A DNA stretch of 64,000 bases from Gracilariopsis chorda (lineage: Eukaryota > Rhodophyta > Florideophyceae > Gracilariales > Gracilariaceae). Position 1 is the first letter of the stretch; every line of letters begins with the position of its first letter. The translations under genes and the position numbers were made by a program. Positions 35,256 to 44,054 of this stretch are shown here, piece after piece. A model generated the notes under the pieces. It did no database searches. It was not told where the DNA came from and was given only the letters and a program-made list of their open reading frames with translations. The stretch lies in assembly GCA_003194525.1 (NCBI GenBank), contig NBIV01000049.1, forward strand, positions 124,001 to 188,000, in the 5' to 3' direction.

Positions 35256-35772
35256 CAAGCAGAAGCGACTTTCGGCCGCGGGCGGCGCTGCGCACCGCTC
35301 AATAAGGATGGCTTGGGGGACCTGCAGGCCGCCTTTGCTCGCTAACGCTCGCAAACGACCTGCACACCCATGAGGGCTGCGGCGCCGACAGTGAATATAG
35401 AATAGAGTAATAATGGAGCGCCCATCCGATTGTGATTGGCGGGCACTGCTATTGCGCATGGAGAGCACAGTGGAATGTAATTGGCCGGCACTGCCAAAAT
35501 GACTGCAGTGCCAACCACTGTGCAGTGGGATGGGTAGCAGTGTTGTAGTGCCAGCCACTGAGCAGCAGCGGCAGTCAACATGTAGCAGCAGCCAATACGC
35601 TCTCTGCTTTGCTGCTGCTGCTGGTGAAGGTTTTGAATGGCAGGGAGGCGTTGCGCCAAAAGAGGTTTATGCACGCGCTGAAGAGGACGTGCGGGCATGT
35701 TTATTGGCGCAACGCCTCCGTTCAATCAAGATGTAGGTGCTCATACGCTTGTAAATGGTTATAATGCAGAGA
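35256..35772 (-). mobile_element. Non-autonomous Helitron, array 2 unit 1 (diverged)
   Basis: A 517-bp reverse-strand copy. It begins TCTCTGCATTATAAC after an A (complement of 35773) and ends TTCTGCTTG, directly joined to unit 2. Both ends, the inverted repeat around GGAGGCGTTGCGCCA, the CAG run, the ACTGCAGT words and the GCGAGCG-type words are kept. The sequence between them is largely unrelated to the other units, for example GGCAGTGCCGGCCAATTACA and the segment near 35400. Confidence 0.75.
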
Positions 35773-36873
35773 TAATACGGTAGCAAGCAACTATACTGGA
35801 TGCTGTTGTTGGTTTCATGCCTATGTTTTATGCCAAAGTTGACTCCATTCATCACATTTCTGTACTTGCTGTGTCAGCACCACGAAAAGATGTATTTCGT
35901 CCATTTTATAGCACTGCTGATTACTTGAAAGGTCTTTTTTACATACCCACGACATCGTTCATCCACCGATGTGCAAAACCTATTTAACGGAGTGCTGCTA
36001 CTTCTTGCGCTACTCAAGCGAGCTTTGCAAGTGAATACAAGCCACGCAGAAAACCTGAGAGGAAGCTCAATTCTCATCAGCGCGCGGCTTTAAAATTAAA
36101 AAGAAAAAGGAGTAAATACGACAAGTATAAAGGTTGGGGTTCAGTTTACAACTCTGATAGAGGGCAGATGGTTAAATATTCTAAAGACCGTCTGGAAGGC
36201 CCTTGCATGAATAGAACTATCACTGTTCATATGGCTTGGCTGCCGAATTATGATTCTAACATGCTTAGGATGTGGGGTCTCTTCTGGATGACTTACAGGG
36301 CAACAATTTGGTTGGTGTGCGGCACAATATTTCTGAATGCTTTTTCGAAAAGCAAACCACACACACTATTGGCCCACACTACCTTATAATTCGCGCTAAT
36401 TATGGAACTGTAAAATTGGAGCGGGAAACGCTAATATCTTTTGGATTTATTAGTTTGCGTGTTCTACCCATCTTCAAGCAATATCACCAAGAACTGAAAC
36501 CTCAAAATTGGCTCGGTACTTGCGTATGATAGCCTGAAATTCCCGGAATAGCTGCCTCTCCTCCGACTGCCTGTTCACACTCGGGGACATTTTACACCTG
36601 ATCATGGCCTGATTAGCATAGCCCCATCCATCATTTTCGCGCTGAAAGTTTATTACACGGACAGACCTTGTCACCAGTTTAAGAAAAAAGCGCTTTACTC
36701 AGTTGCTAAGTTTTCCCGGGGCCTTTACTCCTTCTGATGACAGCCCATTATCTAACGCATTCATTTGGTAAGTATCCCAATCGTTCCATCAGAATGCTTT
36801 AAGCTTGAAAATGACAATACTTCGCCAGGATGTGCTTAGTTCTTGGCATGGCTCAAAAATTCTTATTCTCGTA
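35773..36873. other. Unassigned spacer
   Basis: Only short frames without recognisable motifs (forward at 36168-36389 and 36272-36529). It separates Helitron array 2 from the 3' end of Helitron 2. No repeat or RNA gene was seen. Confidence 0.3.
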
Positions 36874-37092
36874 CAAGGAAAAGCAGCGTTCGGCCGCAGG
36901 GGGCGCTTTGCACCGCGGCCAAAAGTTTGCATAAGATATCCGCACAAATTTTGGTTTACGCATAAACTAAACTATTTCAAACTAATGACGCCCCTCTACG
37001 AAGTCTACAGCTTCTTGTAGAACAGGGTTTTTGATGCTCACCGGCATTGGCTGGAAATTCTGTGCATTTTGGGGCGTCTCATCTTCATTATG
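36874..37092 (-). mobile_element. Helitron 2, 3' terminal part
   Basis: Reverse strand. The helicase reading frame enters from the retroelement insertion site, passes through the TTATG target sequence, and ends at TAG 36984-36982. About 70 bases of non-coding DNA follow. The last 45 bases (GCGGTGC..AGCGCC...GCGGCCGAA...CTTTTCCTTG) match the 3' ends of the tandem non-autonomous units, ending CTTG at 36874 before a T. This is the right-hand remainder of the Helitron whose main part is 48489-53086. Confidence 0.75.
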
Positions 37093-37917
37093 TGTGGTTC
37101 AATGCCCCAAAGGGGTAAAACACCGAAAGACGTTCGGGATCTTCCTCTCACGAGGTGAACCCAGTTGGGTAGAGCCCTCCCAGAGGTGTCACGGTGAAGC
37201 CGGTTTGTAAGCCCAGGGACACCTGTCGCGACTTGCGCAGAGAGGTGAAGGCGAAGAATCGGTATCCGCGTGAGCGGAGTGTGATCCTCAGTAGAGAGAT
37301 GTTTCCACGTAAGTGGGGGTGTGTGGACGGATGCGCACACGAGGGCCGCGGATAGCAGGAGGTGCTACCCTAAAAAGGGGAAAAAGGAAGGGCGAAGAGG
37401 AGGAAGAGAGGACGAAGTGAGTCGCGAGAGCAACGGGGGCGAACGGCGATGCCGGTAACAATATCTCTATACAGGGCGAAACACCAATGCAATTGGAATA
37501 ATATGACTCCCAGTGATGGGTCCCTTTAGGTGTGCAAGGGGGTTAGATGTCCGGTGGTTCACGGCGTTTCCCTCCAAGGAGGAGTAGAGCACGCGCGCAA
37601 GCGGTAACAACTAGAGCCAATTCCCCAGGTTGGGGTCCCTTGTTGGGGAAGGTTTACTGGTGCGACGGCAGTGCGCCGTCGCACTAACTACTAGCTTCCC
37701 AGAAATGGGTGTGAAAACAATAAATAATATTAACTAAAATACTTCACATTTCGTGGCAACATCCACTACTGTGGCCAACCGCCAATGGACCCAAAACCGT
37801 GTCCCACGTGTCCATACCCACCATTGTGGGGCGTAATTCATATACACACTATACAACCGATAATATCGAGAAAACGATCAAGTACCAGGAATCCCTCCCT
37901 GAGGGCGTTGCACTTCA
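37093..37917 (-). repeat. 3' LTR of element C
   Basis: 825 bp, direct copy of 47664-48488. It begins and ends with the TG/CA dinucleotides. It contains many short hairpins, e.g. CCCCAAAGGGG at 37105-37115, ACCC.AGTT.GGGT at 37159-37170, TCCGC.GTGA.GCGGA at 37265-37278 and CCAC.GTAA.GTGG at 37305-37316. About 33 differences from the other LTR were counted by eye. Confidence 0.93.
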
Positions 37918-37930
37918 TATCCCCCCTAAG
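37918..37930 (-). promoter_or_regulatory. Polypurine tract of element C
   Basis: On the element strand the sequence CTTAGGGGGGATA immediately precedes the TG of the 3' LTR. A purine run in this position primes plus-strand synthesis in LTR retrotransposons. Confidence 0.65.
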
Positions 37931-38077
37931 ACAGAAAACGACCGCGGACGCGGAGGATTCCCAGACGAAAATGGGTGATAAAAGCGCGTGCGCCGTCTCC
38001 GGTTCTCCGGTAAGTCCTCTGCACCAGAGTCATCGAGCGCACAAACAACAACAACAACCACCCTCGAAAAGGGAGAA

Positions 38078-38950
38078 ATGAACAACGACAACAACATCAA
38101 CAACAACAGCCAACCTCTGAGGCCTCTCGGGCGATACACCACCGGTTTCCGGTCAGTTCCCCTGCCTCATGGCGATCGACATCCGGTACAACCGGGGAAT
38201 ATGGCTGCTACAGCCGACCATCCCTTCGCACTACCACCTTCGGTGGTGTCCTCCAGAACCACTCCGGCGTTCAACTGGCCAATCTACAACACCCTGGTGG
38301 GGCTCAACCCGATGAATCAGAATCACGCGTCGCACCTGCGCCTTGCCCCGTGGTTTCACCCGGTCGCTGTCCTCAATGAGGGATGGGTCACCGCTTATGC
38401 GGATGGCTCAGACACCCTTTCGGGGGATCTGCCCAGAGCAGTCACCACATCGTGGGATTGGCGTCACCGGATTGCGATTCCGCGTCACCACCTCCGAATA
38501 AATTCGGGCGAGACCGTCGCTGCGGCGCACACCGAGTTGAAGCGCATGGCGTACCAACGGCAGAGCCGGGCTCCATTCGATGTACCGGTCCCACCGGAGC
38601 TTGGCTTCGACGTTAGCCACTTCTGCACTCGCGGGGAGATTGGGTACGGCGACAACCTGTTCCGCCTCGAGATCTTCGCTTGGAGGAATTTCCCCGCAGC
38701 GTGGCAAGAAGCCCTTTGTTGGGAGCGACCAATTATTCGGGCGGAGTTCCGCTATCTTTCCCGGCAATACCGGTCAACCTTCCTCCGGAACTTCATCCGC
38801 TATGAGCGGCGTTGGCGATCCCGATTCGGGTATTTCATCCCGTATCAGAACGTGGAGATAGAGCGGATGGCGCCGCTTCACCGACTAGGTCGGTATGTAG
38901 CACTCCCGAGTGCTGGCGCTTCCATGAAGCCTGCCGGGGGTGCTACATAG
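38078..38950 (+). CDS. Antisense ORF a of element C, unknown function
   Basis: A 290-codon frame from ATG to TAG on the strand opposite gag-pol (a GTG start at 37988 would add 30 codons). The start is rich in Asn (NNDNNINNNSQ). The body is Trp/Phe/Arg-rich (APWFHPVAVLNEGWVTAY; RFGYFIPYQNVEIERM). No signal peptide, membrane segment or known domain is recognised, and nothing suggests an envelope protein. The frame overlaps ORF b by about 140 bases in a different phase; the C-terminus of a and the N-terminus of b may be halves of one protein split by a one-base change near 38900-38950. Confidence 0.6.
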   Translation: MNNDNNINNNSQPLRPLGRYTTGFRSVPLPHGDRHPVQPGNMAATADHPFALPPSVVSSRTTPAFNWPIYNTLVGLNPMNQNHASHLRLAPWFHPVAVLNEGWVTAYADGSDTLSGDLPRAVTTSWDWRHRIAIPRHHLRINSGETVAAAHTELKRMAYQRQSRAPFDVPVPPELGFDVSHFCTRGEIGYGDNLFRLEIFAWRNFPAAWQEALCWERPIIRAEFRYLSRQYRSTFLRNFIRYERRWRSRFGYFIPYQNVEIERMAPLHRLGRYVALPSAGASMKPAGGAT

Positions 38951-39609
38951 AACTCCCGCCGGTACTTACGTACCCCGGTTCGCTGCTCATGCAGGATCCC
39001 CGGTCGGGCTTGTGGTCCTTAGTGGTTATGGAGTGGGCGGCGCGTGCTGCGGCTTATATTCTCAACGAGTCGTACGACCAGTTTCGTCTCTGGTTCCTCC
39101 CACTGCGTGTGCGGGCAGCGATCGGCAATTTGGATCTTCGCATCCGCCTTGGGGGCCAGGCCAACAATGAAGAGGTCCTCCAATTACTTCGTTACATCGA
39201 CAGCGTTAGCTGGAGTGAGGTCCCGCTGGAGCAAAGTGGTCGTCTGGATGGCGGCAGCGGTAACACTGGTGGTCCGGGACTGGGTAGAAACACCGCCCTT
39301 GCGGGAGATTTTATCTACTTCGAACCCTGGGAGTTCCGGGAAATTTCCTCCGAGGAGGCGCACGAGCTTCGCGATACGCCCCGGCATGTGCCGGAAGACC
39401 ACCCGGTGGGGTACGTCGATTCTGACGACTACTACCGCGCATACGGCGGGGATGACCCAATGGTCGATAACGAACCGGAAGAACCCGGGGAGATGGACGT
39501 AGAGGAAACCGGCGCTAGTGCGGAAGCTTTCTCAGAGGGGTATCTCTGGCCTAGCCGGCTGCTGACCCTTCGGCGGCAAGTGCCGGACCTTCTATCCCCA
39601 GCGGGTTGA
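38812..39609 (+). CDS. Antisense ORF b of element C, unknown function
   Basis: An open frame to TGA at 39607-39609. The convincing part starts near 38940 (IELPPVLTYPGSLLMQDPRSG) and reads as a folded domain to about 39240. A Gly-rich linker and an acidic C-terminus with YVDSDDYYRAYGGDD and EPEEPGEMDVEETG follow. Acidic tails are common in nucleic-acid or chromatin-interacting proteins, but no function can be assigned. Its stop overlaps the ATG of ORF c (TGATG). It is probably the continuation of ORF a. Confidence 0.5.
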   Translation: MAIPIRVFHPVSERGDRADGAASPTRSVCSTPECWRFHEACRGCYIELPPVLTYPGSLLMQDPRSGLWSLVVMEWAARAAAYILNESYDQFRLWFLPLRVRAAIGNLDLRIRLGGQANNEEVLQLLRYIDSVSWSEVPLEQSGRLDGGSGNTGGPGLGRNTALAGDFIYFEPWEFREISSEEAHELRDTPRHVPEDHPVGYVDSDDYYRAYGGDDPMVDNEPEEPGEMDVEETGASAEAFSEGYLWPSRLLTLRRQVPDLLSPAG

Positions 39610-39791
39610 TGGCGAATGAAAACGAGATCATCGCGCGTTTTCTCCTTGGTGCAGGTCTGAGCGCTGCCGAGGTATCGGGGGATGTCACCACTATGGCGGA
39701 CGCGTTGGCCTACCGCCTCGCTGGTGGTTACGCCCAGGCGACGGCGAAGAGTGAGCCCCTTTTGTCCAGTTTCCTGGTGTTCCTTCCCTAA
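39606..39791 (+). CDS. Antisense ORF c of element C, small
   Basis: A 61-codon frame whose start overlaps the stop of ORF b. It is helical and Ala-rich (FLLGAGLSAAEVSGDVTTMADALAYRLAGGYAQ), resembling a small helical domain. It ends 150 bases before the tail-to-tail end of the chromodomain frame. The function is unknown. It could be expressed by reinitiation after ORF b or be a frameshifted end of it. Confidence 0.4.
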   Translation: MMANENEIIARFLLGAGLSAAEVSGDVTTMADALAYRLAGGYAQATAKSEPLLSSFLVFLP

Positions 39792-39941
39792 CTATGCCAG
39801 TTAGTGTAGTGTAGTATGGAGCTTGCTGCTCCACTAGGTAAACTTTCCCGTCTCGGAAGGTGATTTCCAATTAGAATTCCCCGTCTTCGACGGACTTTCC
39901 CTTGCTATCCTTTCTTACTGCCCTCCGCTCGCGCGGCAACG

Positions 39942-40142
39942 TTACCCGACTTGGGCATTAACCAGCGTGACTGGGGCTGCAGTTCCCGTTTGACGGTGGT
40001 ATCGCAGGACCTGCGATCGTGGGAGTTGTTCAATTGGCTCCCACGTATCCCCACTGGGGTCATATCCGTACCAGCGGACGCGGTATTGTAGAATACCATC
40101 CTGGTCCCAGGTAGGTCCGACAAGTCGGTCCGACAAGTCAGT
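39942..40142 (-). CDS. Chromodomain of element C
   Basis: In phase with the integrase frame but separated from it by two consecutive TAG codons (40148-40143). The segment YRVRWYGYDPSGDTWEPIEQL is a chromodomain core, with the aromatic Tyr/Trp cage residues and the EPIE-like strand. It ends at a stop at 39942. In chromodomain gypsy elements (chromoviruses) this C-terminal domain targets integration to histone-marked chromatin. Confidence 0.75.
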   Translation of the reverse strand, partial: TDLSDRLVGPTWDQDGILQYRVRWYGYDPSGDTWEPIEQLPRSQVLRYHRQTGTAAPVTLVNAQVG

Positions 40143-40145
40143 CTA

Positions 40146-42737
40146 CTACGAACTCTCGTTCGTAGACCTGCCGGCCGTGCTGGTTTGTGGTTGTACTCCC
40201 TTGCGAGGGTTGCCCTCTGTGCGGTATGTTGCCCCCATCCGGGTTGTCGGCGATGTCTCCGGCGTTGCCGTGCGCTGTCCTAGTGGCCGCTGCTCATGCG
40301 GGAAGATATCCTTCAAGAGGTTGTGTGGCGTCACGGTTTTCACCGGCAAGTCATTCCCCAGAGGGGCGTCGTTGTTCCCGTCACCACGGTAGGTCGGGCG
40401 AACCGCCAGTCGGCGTGGGACTTGAACTCCGCGAGTGCAGTCTTCTTCGCGAACCCCGAGCTTGCGGGATCTTTGCCGCGCATGCGGGAACGGCGTTTGC
40501 GACATCCCCTGCGAGGTCCCTTGCGACACGGTGATTGGTAAGCGTTCCGCCTCCCTGCCAGGTGCACGAGCGCTCTGCACCATACGTTCCGGCGACGCCG
40601 TGGTGTCCCTGGCTACTGACGGGTTGCCTGGGGCTAACTCCGGTACACTGGTATTTTGGTCAAAATTCGCCTTTGGGGGGTGCCGGGCAGGTGCCGATGA
40701 CACCCTTTTCAGGGGAATTGCCGCTAAGCGCGGTGCACCGTCTCCATGAGGAGGGGCAGCGTCCGGTACAACTGGTTTCGAGCGTGCGGTGGCGCGCGTT
40801 TTTCCCGAGTTCCTCGGTTCTTCGCCGCAGCGTTGCGGGGGTTGGCGCAAATTATTCCCCGGAGCGGGGGCTTCGATTCCGTCAACGACGGGAGGCGTTT
40901 CCAGTGGTTGCGCGCCAGGGCCTGAAGCTTCGACTGCGGCTTGGCTGCCTTTTTCCCTGACAGGGGTGTGCGGTAGTTGCGCTTCACCCTCCCGTGTAGC
41001 ACGGTATAATTGCCGCTTTTGCGGGGCCTGCGCGTCTGGTTCTTGTTGTGCAGCACGGCCTGAGAACGGGGGATTAGTGTCGTGTGACATACTCCGTGCT
41101 CCACGGTCAGTGTTCCGTATGTTCCGTGTTTCCCGTTGCGACGGCGATATCGTTCCTCGAAAACGAGTGTTCTCTTCCCCCTCCTTAGACGGAGCGGCGG
41201 GATAAGGGATAACATTCCCCGCCTGGCGGGTATAAATTCGCGCCAGTGGGGCGGGCGTGGTAGGGGCGGGCGCTGAGAGGCCTGAACTACCCGGCTGAGT
41301 CGGTGAGTCCGACAGGGTCGGTAGGTCTGAGAGTCCCCGGCTGGGGTGTGGTAATACCGTAGGCCTAGTACTCTCGGATGGTTCCGGTGTTGCAGAGTCC
41401 GTAGAAACGGGGTTGCCTGGATCCAGGACTACCTCTGACGAGGGAGGAGGGGCAAGGACAACACGATCACGGGAAATCCGTTCGTGCGTGTCGCCCATCT
41501 GAACCACGACAGTGTCGGTGTTTACAGAGATGACCTTGAACGGTCCATCCGCCACAGGCGAGAGTTTGTGGCGCTTCTCCCGTTCCGGGTTGTAGTACTC
41601 CTTCCTCATGAAGACGTAGTTATTCGCCCGAATCGGGGACGGTTTCCCTCGCAAGCGAGCATCAAAATCCCACTTGTAAGCGGCTTGGGCCCGTGCCATA
41701 GACTTCCGCGCAGCGGGGACCAGCTTGGAAAGCCATTGCTTCCATTGCTGCCGGTAGATAACCACTGATGGGAAATTTTCCAAGGTAGCTTGGGGTTCCA
41801 GCGCTACAGGCGGGGGTGTTCTAGATAGAACCAACTCGAATGGCGTAACTCCGGTAGTCCGGTGTACCTGCGTATTGTACGCGTAGGTTACCGCATCAGC
41901 GTACATGTCCCAGTTCTTTGGGTGGTCTGCGACGTAGTAACGTAACGCTGCGAGTAACGTCCGGTTAACCCGTTCAACTTGACCATTACACTGGGGGTGG
42001 CAGGTAGTCGTGAACAAGTTCTTGACATCCAGGATGCGACAAACATCCTGGAAGAACTTGCTCACGAACTGTTTCCGGTTATCGGAGAGCACCTCCACAG
42101 GGGGACCGTAGACGAAAATCCAGTGCGTCACCAGAGCCTGGGCCACCGTGAGAGCGGTTATCCTCCGAAGAGGGACAGTCCGTACCAGCTTAGAAAATCG
42201 GTCGGTAATGACAAGTAGAAACTTGTTTCCCCGTTTCGTGGTGAGTAGTGGTCCGAGAATATCGATCGCGATAAACTCTAGCGGCGCCCTTGCGTGGAAT
42301 AGTTTCATCCTCTTCGCATTTTTGCGGAGTTTCACGCGATTCTTCGCGCATTCGCTACAAAACCGCATGGTTGCGTAGCAGTCCGCCGCCATGGCGGGCG
42401 GATAGAAATCCCTTGGCAGGGTTAGATAGAGTTTCCTCCCACCTGGGTGACCTCCAATGGGGGCGTAGTGTGATAGATGTAACATTCGCGACTGCAGGGA
42501 ATGAGGTACTACAATCTGTGGGCGGGCTTCGACCTTCCTTACGAGGTAGCCTTTGTCGTTTACCCCGAAAGGGAGATCTTCACCACCGTTGATACGGGCA
42601 CGAACCCTCGTAAAGAATGGGTCGCCGAATTGTTCTCGGATCATTTCTTCCGGTGATACCGCTACAAAGTTTCCCGGTAACGGGTTCTCAGATTCATCTC
42701 GCGATGCGAGTAGTTCGTCAAAGTCAGCATCCTCGTC
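40146..42737 (-). CDS. Integrase region of element C with long Pro-rich tail
   Basis: The 832-codon main frame follows a 31-codon in-phase lead after TAG 42740-42738. The zinc-binding HHCC module is at residues ~57-100 (LSHY, GGHPG, CSEC). The catalytic core has Asp in AIDILGP (~128), Asp in LSDN (~188) and Glu in GQVERVN (~224), giving the D,D-35-E spacing of retroviral-type integrases. The C-terminal GPF/Y-like module lies at ~355-385 (DGPFKVISVNTDTVVVQ). Residues ~400-832 form an unusually long, Pro/Arg/Thr-rich, low-complexity tail. The frame ends in TAG TAG, after which the chromodomain follows in phase. Confidence 0.9.
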   Translation of the reverse strand, partial: DEDADFDELLASRDESENPLPGNFVAVSPEEMIREQFGDPFFTRVRARINGGEDLPFGVNDKGYLVRKVEARPQIVVPHSLQSRMLHLSHYAPIGGHPGGRKLYLTLPRDFYPPAMAADCYATMRFCSECAKNRVKLRKNAKRMKLFHARAPLEFIAIDILGPLLTTKRGNKFLLVITDRFSKLVRTVPLRRITALTVAQALVTHWIFVYGPPVEVLSDNRKQFVSKFFQDVCRILDVKNLFTTTCHPQCNGQVERVNRTLLAALRYYVADHPKNWDMYADAVTYAYNTQVHRTTGVTPFELVLSRTPPPVALEPQATLENFPSVVIYRQQWKQWLSKLVPAARKSMARAQAAYKWDFDARLRGKPSPIRANNYVFMRKEYYNPEREKRHKLSPVADGPFKVISVNTDTVVVQMGDTHERISRDRVVLAPPPSSEVVLDPGNPVSTDSATPEPSESTRPTVLPHPSRGLSDLPTLSDSPTQPGSSGLSAPAPTTPAPLARIYTRQAGNVIPYPAAPSKEGEENTRFRGTISPSQRETRNIRNTDRGARSMSHDTNPPFSGRAAQQEPDAQAPQKRQLYRATREGEAQLPHTPVREKGSQAAVEASGPGAQPLETPPVVDGIEAPAPGNNLRQPPQRCGEEPRNSGKTRATARSKPVVPDAAPPHGDGAPRLAAIPLKRVSSAPARHPPKANFDQNTSVPELAPGNPSVARDTTASPERMVQSARAPGREAERLPITVSQGTSQGMSQTPFPHARQRSRKLGVREEDCTRGVQVPRRLAVRPTYRGDGNNDAPLGNDLPVKTVTPHNLLKDIFPHEQRPLGQRTATPETSPTTRMGATYRTEGNPRKGVQPQTSTAGRSTNESS

Positions 42738-44054
42738 CTAGTTTTCTGGCCCAGCCTCGACGGCACATTCCGGATCATCCGGGTCTATGGCCATGAAACA
42801 TGGGACTTCATCATCCTCCACTGGGAGTGCTTCCCCAATTGTGGGTAAAGGCGACAGGGCGTCGGCTTGGGTGTTCTGCGCGCCCTTCTTATAAATGACT
42901 TGGAAGTCATATTCTGCGAGGCAGAGTCTCCAGCGCATGAGGGGTCCCGACGGGTCGGATATATTCATTAACCACCTCAGTGAGGAATGATCCGTGTACA
43001 CGGTGAATTTAACTCCCATAAGGTAGGGGCGCAGAGTGGTCATCGCCCATACGACGGCGAGGCACTCTTTCTCCGCTACGGAGTAGTTCCGCTCATGAAA
43101 ATTGAGCGAGCCCAACCAATAACCAATTGGGTGTCGTTCCCCCTCGGAGGTGGTTTGAAAAAGAGCACACCCAACTTGGTATTCGCTCGAGTCCGTATCT
43201 ACGGAGTATGGCAACCCAAGTTTTGGGAGATGTAGGATTGGTGCTGATGTGACAGCCTCCTTGAAGGAGTTAAAGGCTTCCGATTGCTCGGGCGTAAATG
43301 TTCCCAGTTTTGGGGGGTTCCCCTTTCGCAACAACGCGTTCAGGGGCGCCGTAGTACCCGAAAAGTTCGGGATAAACCGTCGAAAGACGTTGACCAGGTC
43401 CAAAAAGGAGCTCAGCTCCGTTTGAGTACGGGGCTCATTCACCTCAACGAGGGATTTGACTCGAGCTTTCTCGATCGCTAACCATCCAGGACGGATAATG
43501 TGACCCAAATACTTTACAGTATCTGTGAAAAACTCGCATTTCCTCAACTTGAGGGTAATTCCCGCATCGCGGAGTACGGTCAGCACGTCTCGGACGTGAG
43601 TGAGATGGTCGTCCAACGAGTTGGAGAAGATGATAATATCATCAAGGTAGACCAGACAACTCCGCCACTTAAATTGTTTGAGTAGAATATCTACTGCACG
43701 CTGAAAGGTGGCGGGGGCGTTGGTTAACCCAAATGGCATCCGCTTGAAGCGGTACGTTCCTGCGTGGCAGGTGAATGCGGTTTTGTCGTGATCCTCCTGT
43801 CTGACAGGTACTTGCAAATATCCCCAATTGGCATCGAGAGCCGTGAAAACGGTGGCGTCTCCGAGGGAGTCAATACACTCGTCCATACGAGGGATAGGGT
43901 ACGTGTACCTAACAGTTACAGCATTGAGCCGGCAGTAGTCGACACAGAACCTCCAGGTTCCGTCGGCCTTCAAAGCCAGTACAACTGGTGATGTCCAGGG
44001 TGATTGAGCGGGCTCAATCACACCTGCGCGGAGCATCTTGTCCACTTGGGACTG
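42738..44054 (-). CDS. Reverse transcriptase/RNase H region of element C
   Basis: 435 codons, plus three in-phase codons after TAG 44057-44055. RT motifs: SPVVLALKADGTWRFCVDY (fingers, ~residues 19-37), MPFGLTNAPATFQ (~103-115) and YLDD at ~133-136 (intact catalytic Asp pair). Next come the thumb LGHIIRPGW and a connection segment. RNase H starts at SVDTDSSEYQVGCALFQ, with later NYSVAEKECLAVVWA and YTDHSSLRWLM. Catalytic residues look intact. It ends at TAG 42740-42738, in phase with the integrase. Confidence 0.92.
   Translation of the reverse strand, partial: QSQVDKMLRAGVIEPAQSPWTSPVVLALKADGTWRFCVDYCRLNAVTVRYTYPIPRMDECIDSLGDATVFTALDANWGYLQVPVRQEDHDKTAFTCHAGTYRFKRMPFGLTNAPATFQRAVDILLKQFKWRSCLVYLDDIIIFSNSLDDHLTHVRDVLTVLRDAGITLKLRKCEFFTDTVKYLGHIIRPGWLAIEKARVKSLVEVNEPRTQTELSSFLDLVNVFRRFIPNFSGTTAPLNALLRKGNPPKLGTFTPEQSEAFNSFKEAVTSAPILHLPKLGLPYSVDTDSSEYQVGCALFQTTSEGERHPIGYWLGSLNFHERNYSVAEKECLAVVWAMTTLRPYLMGVKFTVYTDHSSLRWLMNISDPSGPLMRWRLCLAEYDFQVIYKKGAQNTQADALSPLPTIGEALPVEDDEVPCFMAIDPDDPECAVEAGPEN

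Noticed and set aside
37988-39791. Envelope gene of an endogenous retrovirus
   Set aside because: The frames are antisense to pol and show no signal peptide, furin-like site or transmembrane segment.
40177-42741. Forward ORFs opposite the integrase
   Set aside because: They lie wholly within integrase coding sequence, have no motif, and the conserved catalytic residues are on the reverse strand.
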